Below, piece after piece: positions 6,298 through 10,514 of a stretch of 10,514 nucleotides of DNA. The stretch spans positions 1 to 10,514 of the forward strand of contig CAMYKE010000016.1 in NCBI GenBank assembly GCA_947258895.1, written 5' to 3'. This DNA comes from an uncultured Pseudomonadales bacterium. GTDB lineage: Bacteria; Pseudomonadota; Gammaproteobacteria; Pseudomonadales; IMCC2047. Positions within the stretch are counted from its first letter, which is position 1, and each line of letters opens with the position of its first letter. The notes under the pieces are model-generated. The model worked only from the letters and a program-made list of their open reading frames with translations. It ran no database searches and was not told the origin of the DNA. A program made the position numbers and the translations under genes.

Positions 6298-6659
6298 CCA
6301 ACGTAACGAGTCTCGGCCGCAGCGGTTTATTCGACTGGGTAATCCAGCGCGTCAGCGCCGTGGTGCTGGCCGCTTATACGCTCTGTATCCTGGGTTGGTT
6401 CCTGCTGAATCCGGAACCGACTTTCTCCGGCTGGAGCGCCTTGTTCGATTCCGCCGGTATGCGAATCTTCAGCCTGCTGGCGCTGTTGTCGCTGGTGGGT
6501 CATGCCTGGATCGGTATCTGGACGGTGGCGACTGACTATTTGACACCGATGGCGTTAGGCAACAAGGCTACCGCCGTGCGCTTTGCAGTCCAGTGTGCCT
6601 GTGCGGTGCTGTTATTTGTCTACCTGGTTTGGGGTATCGAGATTCTGTGGGGAAATTAA
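6291..6659 (+). CDS. sdhD: Succinate dehydrogenase membrane anchor SdhD
   Basis: Second inner-membrane anchor of complex II, 122 residues with three membrane spans (about 18-39, 58-79 and 95-117). HAWIGIWTVATDY gives His71, the heme b ligand, and Asp82-Tyr83 of the quinone site, at the same residue numbers as in E. coli. I place the start at ATG 6291 and not at the ATG 6132 further upstream, because AGGGG (6279-6283) lies seven bases before it, the N-terminus MVTNVTSLGRSG is typical, and the longer version would run out of frame through most of sdhC. The start overlaps the sdhC end (sdhC reads ATA TGG TAA), which suggests translational coupling. The sdhA ATG is three bases after the stop. The identification is secure. 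Confidence 0.95.
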   Translation: MVTNVTSLGRSGLFDWVIQRVSAVVLAAYTLCILGWFLLNPEPTFSGWSALFDSAGMRIFSLLALLSLVGHAWIGIWTVATDYLTPMALGNKATAVRFAVQCACAVLLFVYLVWGIEILWGN

Positions 6660-6662
6660 CGG

Positions 6663-8435
6663 ATGGCTAATTTAAGAACACTCAGTTATGACGGTCTCAT
6701 TGTCGGTGGCGGCGGCGCAGGAATGCGCGCAGCATTACAATTAGCCCAGTCCGGTTTCAAGACGGCGGTAATCAGCAAGGTTTTCCCGACCCGCTCGCAC
6801 ACGGTTTCGGCACAAGGCGGAATCACTTGCGCCATCGCGAGTGCGGATCCCAACGACGACTGGCGCTGGCATATGTACGATACCGTGAAAGGCTCGGACT
6901 ATATCAGTGATCAGGATGCCGTAGAGTATATGTGCAGTGTGGGCCCGGAAGCGGTATTTGAGCTGGACCACATGGGCCTGCCATTTTCGAGGACGGAAAA
7001 CGGGCGTATTTACCAGCGGCCTTTTGGTGGCCAGTCCAAGGATTTCGGCAAGGGTGGCCAGGCGGCGCGGACTTGCGCCGCAGCGGATCGCACGGGGCAT
7101 GCGCTGCTACACACGCTGTACCAGGGCAACATGAAGAACGAGACAGTGTTCCTCAACGAATGGTTTGCCACGGATATCGTGAAAAACCAGGATGGCGCGG
7201 TTGTGGGTGTGATCGCGATCTGCATGGAAACCGGTGAAACGGTCTACGTCAAAGCCAAGGCAACGGTTTTTGCTACCGGCGGAGCAGGACGAATTTACGC
7301 GTCGACCACCAATGCCCACATTACTACCGGCGACGGAATCGGGATGTCGCTGCGAGCCGGGTTCCCGGTCCAGGATATCGAGATGTGGCAGTTCCATCCT
7401 ACCGGCATTTATGGCGCCGGGACCCTGGTGACGGAAGGTTGCCGTGGCGAGGGTGGTTACCTGATTAATAAGGATGGTGAGCGCTTTATGGAACGCTACG
7501 CACCCAATGCCAAGGATCTCGCCGGCCGCGATGTGGTCGCCCGCTCCATGGTGCTGGAGATGCTGGAGGGTCGCGGTTGCGGACCGGAAGGTGATCACGT
7601 GTTCCTGAAGCTCGACCATCTCGGTGAGGAGGTCCTCAATTCCCGCTTACCCGGTATCCTGGAACTGTCGCGCACCTTTGCGCATGCGGATCCAGTCAAG
7701 GAGCCGATTCCGGTGGTACCGACCTGCCACTACATGATGGGCGGTATTCCAACCAATGTGCATGGCCAGGCGATTCAGCAGGACGCGGCGGGTAACGACC
7801 AGATCATCGACGGCTTTTTCGCTTGTGGCGAGGTTGCCTGCGTGTCCGTGCATGGAGCCAACCGGCTCGGCGGCAATTCGTTGCTCGACCTGGTCGTCTT
7901 CGGGCGTGCCTCCGGATTGTTTATCGAGAAGGCGTTACGAGAGGGCATCGAAGCGCGTGACGCAACCGCGAGCGACCTGGACGCCGCGATGGATCGACTC
8001 GAAAAACTCAACCAGCGTAGCGACGGCGACAAGGTTCCGGACCTGCGCAAGGAATTGCAAACCGTTATGCAAAACCATTTCGGGGTTTTCCGTCGCGGCG
8101 ATTTCATGCGCGAGGGAATCGAGAAACTCGCCGAGTTGCGACCGCGTATCGAGAACGTCCGGCTCGCGGATACCAGCCAGACGTTCAATACCGCGCGCTT
8201 TGAAGCGCTGGAACTGCAAAACCTGTTTGAGGTTGCAGAGGCCACGGCGATCGCCGCGGAGGCCCGCAACGAGAGTCGCGGTGCGCATGCCCGGGAAGAT
8301 TTCCAGGAGCGCGATGACGAAAACTGGCTGTGCCATTCCATGTACTTTCCGGCGGAGAAACGCCTTGGCAAGCGGAGCGTCAACTTTACACCCAGCACAA
8401 TGGAAGCGTTTCCCCCGAAAGCACGAACCTATTGA
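6663..8435 (+). CDS. sdhA: Succinate dehydrogenase flavoprotein subunit SdhA
   Basis: Oxidises succinate to fumarate and passes electrons through covalent FAD to SdhB, on the cytoplasmic face of the inner membrane. The 590-residue length matches the family (588 in E. coli). The dinucleotide-binding loop GGGGAG is at 15-20. His46 in [11 protein letters not shown] is the residue that carries FAD covalently. Active-site residues are visible as His245 (FHPTG), Arg289 (AGRDVVARS) and His356 (CHYMMGG). The C-terminal segment holds the family motif [10 protein letters not shown] before an ENWLCHS stretch. The ribosome site GGGGAA (6649-6654) overlaps the end of sdhD, coupling the two. An SdhE-type flavinylation factor would be required elsewhere in the genome. 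The identification is secure. Confidence 0.98.
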   Translation: MANLRTLSYDGLIVGGGGAGMRAALQLAQSGFKTAVISKVFPTRSHTVSAQGGITCAIASADPNDDWRWHMYDTVKGSDYISDQDAVEYMCSVGPEAVFELDHMGLPFSRTENGRIYQRPFGGQSKDFGKGGQAARTCAAADRTGHALLHTLYQGNMKNETVFLNEWFATDIVKNQDGAVVGVIAICMETGETVYVKAKATVFATGGAGRIYASTTNAHITTGDGIGMSLRAGFPVQDIEMWQFHPTGIYGAGTLVTEGCRGEGGYLINKDGERFMERYAPNAKDLAGRDVVARSMVLEMLEGRGCGPEGDHVFLKLDHLGEEVLNSRLPGILELSRTFAHADPVKEPIPVVPTCHYMMGGIPTNVHGQAIQQDAAGNDQIIDGFFACGEVACVSVHGANRLGGNSLLDLVVFGRASGLFIEKALREGIEARDATASDLDAAMDRLEKLNQRSDGDKVPDLRKELQTVMQNHFGVFRRGDFMREGIEKLAELRPRIENVRLADTSQTFNTARFEALELQNLFEVAEATAIAAEARNESRGAHAREDFQERDDENWLCHSMYFPAEKRLGKRSVNFTPSTMEAFPPKARTY

Positions 8436-8462
8436 TTGAGTGAATTCAGGACAGAACAGATT

Positions 8463-9167
8463 ATGCTAACAGTCAGTCTTTATCGTTATAACCCTGAAAA
8501 AGATACCGAGCCGTTCATGGAGGACAAGCAGGTCGATACCGGTGGCAAGGACGTAATGGTCCTGGATGTACTGGAAATGCTGAAAGCGGAAGACCCGACG
8601 TTGACCTACCGGCGCTCCTGTCGCGAAGGCGTATGCGGTTCCGACGGGGTTAACATGAATGGCAAGAACGGCCTCGCCTGTATTACGCCGCTCTCGGAAA
8701 CCGTGAAGAATAACAAGCTGGTGATCAGGCCCCTGCCCGGGTTACCGGTGGTGCGCGATCTCGTCGTGGACATGAGCATTTTTTACAAGCAGTACGAAAA
8801 AATCAAACCGTACCTGATAAATGATACCCCGGCACCGGCCATCGAGCGCCTGCAGTCGCCGGAAGACCGCGAAAAACTGGATGGGCTCTACGAGTGCATC
8901 CTCTGCGCCTGCTGCTCCACGGCGTGCCCCTCGTTCTGGTGGAATCCCGACAAGTTTATTGGCCCATCGGGCCTGCTGCAGGCATATCGCTTCCTGGCCG
9001 ATAGTCGTGATACCGCCACTGCCGAGCGACTCGCGGAACTGGATGATCCGTTTAGCGTGTTCCGCTGCCGCGGCATCATGAACTGCATCAACGTGTGCCC
9101 CAAGGGGCTGAATCCCACCAGGGCGATCGGCCATATCCGGGAGATGTTGCTCAATACGGCGATATAA
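8463..9167 (+). CDS. sdhB: Succinate dehydrogenase iron-sulfur subunit SdhB
   Basis: Carries electrons from SdhA to the quinone site through three iron-sulfur clusters. 234 residues. The [2Fe-2S] ligands are Cys53, Cys58, Asp61 and Cys73, with Asp as the third ligand as in E. coli. The cluster-binding cysteines of the C-terminal ferredoxin domain are Cys145, Cys148, Cys151, Cys155 (CILCACCSTAC) and Cys202, Cys208, Cys212 (CRGIMNCINVC); only three complete the second set, as expected for a [4Fe-4S] plus [3Fe-4S] pair. Trp160 aligns with the quinone-site Trp164 of E. coli. I chose ATG 8463 (MLTVSLYRYNP, the Pseudomonas-type start) with AGGA at 8448-8451; a TTG at 8436, directly after the sdhA stop, is in frame but adds nine atypical residues. 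The identification is secure. Confidence 0.97.
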   Translation: MLTVSLYRYNPEKDTEPFMEDKQVDTGGKDVMVLDVLEMLKAEDPTLTYRRSCREGVCGSDGVNMNGKNGLACITPLSETVKNNKLVIRPLPGLPVVRDLVVDMSIFYKQYEKIKPYLINDTPAPAIERLQSPEDREKLDGLYECILCACCSTACPSFWWNPDKFIGPSGLLQAYRFLADSRDTATAERLAELDDPFSVFRCRGIMNCINVCPKGLNPTRAIGHIREMLLNTAI

Positions 9168-9182
9168 GGCAGAGGTTGTGAA

Positions 9183-9205
9183 CCGGGTCGATGGTATTCG
9201 CCCGG
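9183..9205 (+). repeat. Hairpin A of the sdhB-sucA spacer
   Basis: CCGGG (9183-9187) pairs with CCCGG (9201-9205) around a 13-base loop containing GTCGATGG. The same loop motif recurs in hairpin C. No T run follows. Confidence 0.4.
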
Positions 9206-9225
9206 CATAACTAACTAAACAGCAA

Positions 9226-9239
9226 GCTGGCAAGCCAGC
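9226..9239 (+). repeat. Hairpin B of the sdhB-sucA spacer
   Basis: GCTGGC (9226-9231) and GCCAGC (9234-9239) are perfect complements with only AA between them; in RNA this would form a 5-bp stem with a four-base loop. No T run follows, so transcription is expected to read through into sucA. Confidence 0.4.
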
Positions 9240-9244
9240 GTGAG

Positions 9245-9263
9245 TCCGGTCGATGGGGCCGGA
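9245..9263 (+). repeat. Hairpin C of the sdhB-sucA spacer
   Basis: TCCGG (9245-9249) pairs with CCGGA (9259-9263) around TCGATGGGG. It shares the CCGG-TCGATGG core with hairpin A, 63 bases upstream, and ends about 12 bases before the sucA ribosome site. Confidence 0.4.
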
Positions 9264-9275
9264 ATATTTAGATCC

Positions 9276-9285
9276 GGGGAGGTGA
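9276..9285 (+). promoter_or_regulatory. Very strong ribosome binding site of sucA
   Basis: GGGGAGGTGA contains GGAGGTGA (9278-9285), a full eight-base complement to the 16S rRNA tail. It sits only four bases (from GGAGG) before the GTG at 9287 and 19 before an in-frame ATG at 9302. The short spacing still favours GTG, because the resulting N-terminus VQDSIMEQMW matches the MQESVMQRMW start I recall for Pseudomonas SucA. Confidence 0.7.
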
Positions 9286-9286
9286 C

Positions 9287-10514
9287 GTGCAAGACAGTAT
9301 CATGGAGCAAATGTGGCGCAGCGCGCATTTGCAGGGGAGTAATCTTTCCTACGTTGAGAAGCTGTACGAGGCCTACCTTGCCGATCCGCAGTCGATTCCG
9401 GAGGAGTGGCAACGCTACTTTGGTGACCTGCCGGGGCAACTTGAAGAACCGGAACCGTCCTATTCCGCCCTGGAGCAACAGTTTCTCGAAATTGGCAAGC
9501 GCTCCGGAGCCGGTGTTGCCAGGGCCGCCGGTGAAACGATTTCCTCCGAACACGAACGCAAGCAGGTCAACCTGCTGCGGCTGATCGCTGCCTATCGCAT
9601 GCGTGGTCACCAGCGGGCAACCCTCGACCCGCTGGGCATCATGGAGCGCGAGCGTGTTCCCGATCTGGAACTTGCGTTCCACGAGTTGAGCGAAGCCGAT
9701 TATGGCATCGAGTTTCGCCTCGGCTCGCTATTCTTCGGTCCGCAAATGGCGCCCCTGGCGAGTATCGTTCGCGATCTCAAGGAAACCTACTGCGGCAATA
9801 TCGGCTTCGAGTACATGCATATTGTCGATACCCAGGTGCGCAGCTGGTTCCAGCAGCGCATCGAACCGGTCCGGGCGCAGCCGGAATACAGTGCCGAGGT
9901 CAAATGCGAACTGCTGGCATCACTCTCCGCCGCCGAGGGCCTGGAAAAATACCTCGGTTCCAAGTACCCCGGTACCAAACGATTTGGCCTGGAAGGTGGC
10001 GAGAGCCTGATTCCGATGATCGAGGAAATGATCAATCGCAGCGCCGCCTACGGGGCCAAGGAAATCGTGTTGGGGATGGCGCACCGTGGTCGTCTCAATG
10101 TACTGGTCAATATCCTCGGCAAGAAGCCGTCGGAGCTGTTTGAGGAGTTCGAGGGCAAGTCCAAGGTACAGGGTTCCGGCGATGTGAAATACCACCAGGG
10201 CTTTTCGTCCAACTGGATATCACCGCATGGGGAGGTACACCTGGCGCTGGCCTTCAACCCGTCGCACCTGGAAATTGTTTCGCCGGTAGTCGAAGGTTCG
10301 GTGCGCGCGCGCCAGGATCGGCGCGAGGATGAAGATCACAACATGGTGATTCCCATCATCGTGCACGGTGACGCCGCCTTCGCAGGCCAGGGTGTGGTCA
10401 TGGAAGTGTTCCAGATGTCGCAGACGCGCGGTTTTCATGCCGGTGGTACCGTCCATATTATCCTCAATAACCAGATTGGCTTTAGCACCCACGACCGGGA
10501 GGACGCGCGTTCCA
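9287..10514 (+). CDS. sucA: 2-oxoglutarate dehydrogenase E1 component SucA (N-terminal part, cut by window edge)
   Basis: Thiamine-diphosphate-dependent decarboxylase of the 2-oxoglutarate dehydrogenase complex; it transfers the succinyl group to the lipoyl arm of SucB. The frame stays open from GTG 9287 to the edge, giving 409 residues of an expected 930-945. The N-terminal helix that contacts the E2 core (YVEKLYEAYLADP, about 22-34) is present, then RMRGHQ and LDPLG (about 104-117), and the start of the catalytic domain: His266 in GMAHRGRLN, His303 in KYHQGFSS (matching E. coli His260 and His298), LAFNPSHLEIVSPVVEG (about 322-338), and Asp362 in HGDAAFAGQG of the ThDP/Mg-binding region followed by NNQIGF. 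It lies 119 bases after sdhB on the same strand, so read-through from the sdh promoter is likely. sucB and lpd would be expected downstream. The identification is secure; only the 3' end is missing. Confidence 0.97.
   Translation, partial: MQDSIMEQMWRSAHLQGSNLSYVEKLYEAYLADPQSIPEEWQRYFGDLPGQLEEPEPSYSALEQQFLEIGKRSGAGVARAAGETISSEHERKQVNLLRLIAAYRMRGHQRATLDPLGIMERERVPDLELAFHELSEADYGIEFRLGSLFFGPQMAPLASIVRDLKETYCGNIGFEYMHIVDTQVRSWFQQRIEPVRAQPEYSAEVKCELLASLSAAEGLEKYLGSKYPGTKRFGLEGGESLIPMIEEMINRSAAYGAKEIVLGMAHRGRLNVLVNILGKKPSELFEEFEGKSKVQGSGDVKYHQGFSSNWISPHGEVHLALAFNPSHLEIVSPVVEGSVRARQDRREDEDHNMVIPIIVHGDAAFAGQGVVMEVFQMSQTRGFHAGGTVHIILNNQIGFSTHDREDARS

Noticed and set aside
7756..8439. A 227-codon plus-strand open frame and a 207-codon minus-strand one inside sdhA
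   Set aside because: Both are out-of-frame readings of the C-terminal half of a well-conserved SdhA, with Arg/Ser-rich low-complexity translations.
9215..9682. A 155-codon minus-strand open frame and a 114-codon plus-strand one (9240-9584) at the start of sucA
   Set aside because: SucA itself occupies this stretch in another frame with clear family motifs; these are shadows.
1..10514. Mobile element, defence system, toxin-antitoxin pair or CRISPR array
   Set aside because: I looked for transposase/integrase motifs, terminal repeats, regularly spaced repeats and small paired genes and found none; all larger genes are housekeeping or protein quality control.

Overview
The window is a stretch of housekeeping chromosome from a gammaproteobacterium. 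The proteins and gene order (gltA divergent from sdhCDAB, then sucA) match the TCA-cycle cluster of Pseudomonas and its relatives. The SdhB and SucA N-termini resemble the Pseudomonas proteins more than the E. coli ones, so a marine Pseudomonadales/Cellvibrionales-type bacterium is my best guess. Base composition is moderately GC-rich and even across the genes. I see no transposase, integrase, phage gene, CRISPR array, tRNA or rRNA.

Layout. Positions 1-169 hold no gene that I can see. A small acidic protein of a Pseudomonas-type uncharacterised family lies on the minus strand (170-382). After a roughly 350-bp gene-free stretch with two hairpins and an extended -10 promoter comes msrB (733-1146), a methionine-R-sulfoxide reductase. 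It is followed on the same strand by a 984-residue M16C zinc peptidase of the presequence-protease type (1225-4179). A bidirectional terminator hairpin (about 4245-4271) separates this peptidase from the convergent gltA (citrate synthase, minus strand, 4295-5572).

The 350-bp divergent region between gltA and sdhC is the regulatory core of the window. It has a good sigma70-type promoter facing gltA and another facing sdhC. Between them is a perfect 14+3+14-bp inverted repeat that looks like an operator. The predicted sdhC leader adds two stem-loops and a T-rich tract. Downstream lie sdhC, sdhD, sdhA and sdhB (complete succinate dehydrogenase, all recognisable cofactor and quinone-site residues present). 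A 119-bp spacer with three small hairpins follows, then the start of sucA (2-oxoglutarate dehydrogenase E1), which runs off the right edge.

How the genes work together: GltA feeds acetyl-CoA into the cycle, SucA (with SucB and Lpd, expected beyond the edge) makes succinyl-CoA, and SdhCDAB oxidises succinate and passes electrons to quinone. MsrB and the M16C peptidase are protein-repair and peptide-clearance functions that sit next to the cluster without an evident metabolic link.

I found no convincing undescribed multi-gene system. The items most worth a second look are the gltA/sdhC palindrome, the structured sdhC leader, the repeated hairpin motif before sucA, the MsrB lacking the usual recycling cysteine, and the small acidic protein.
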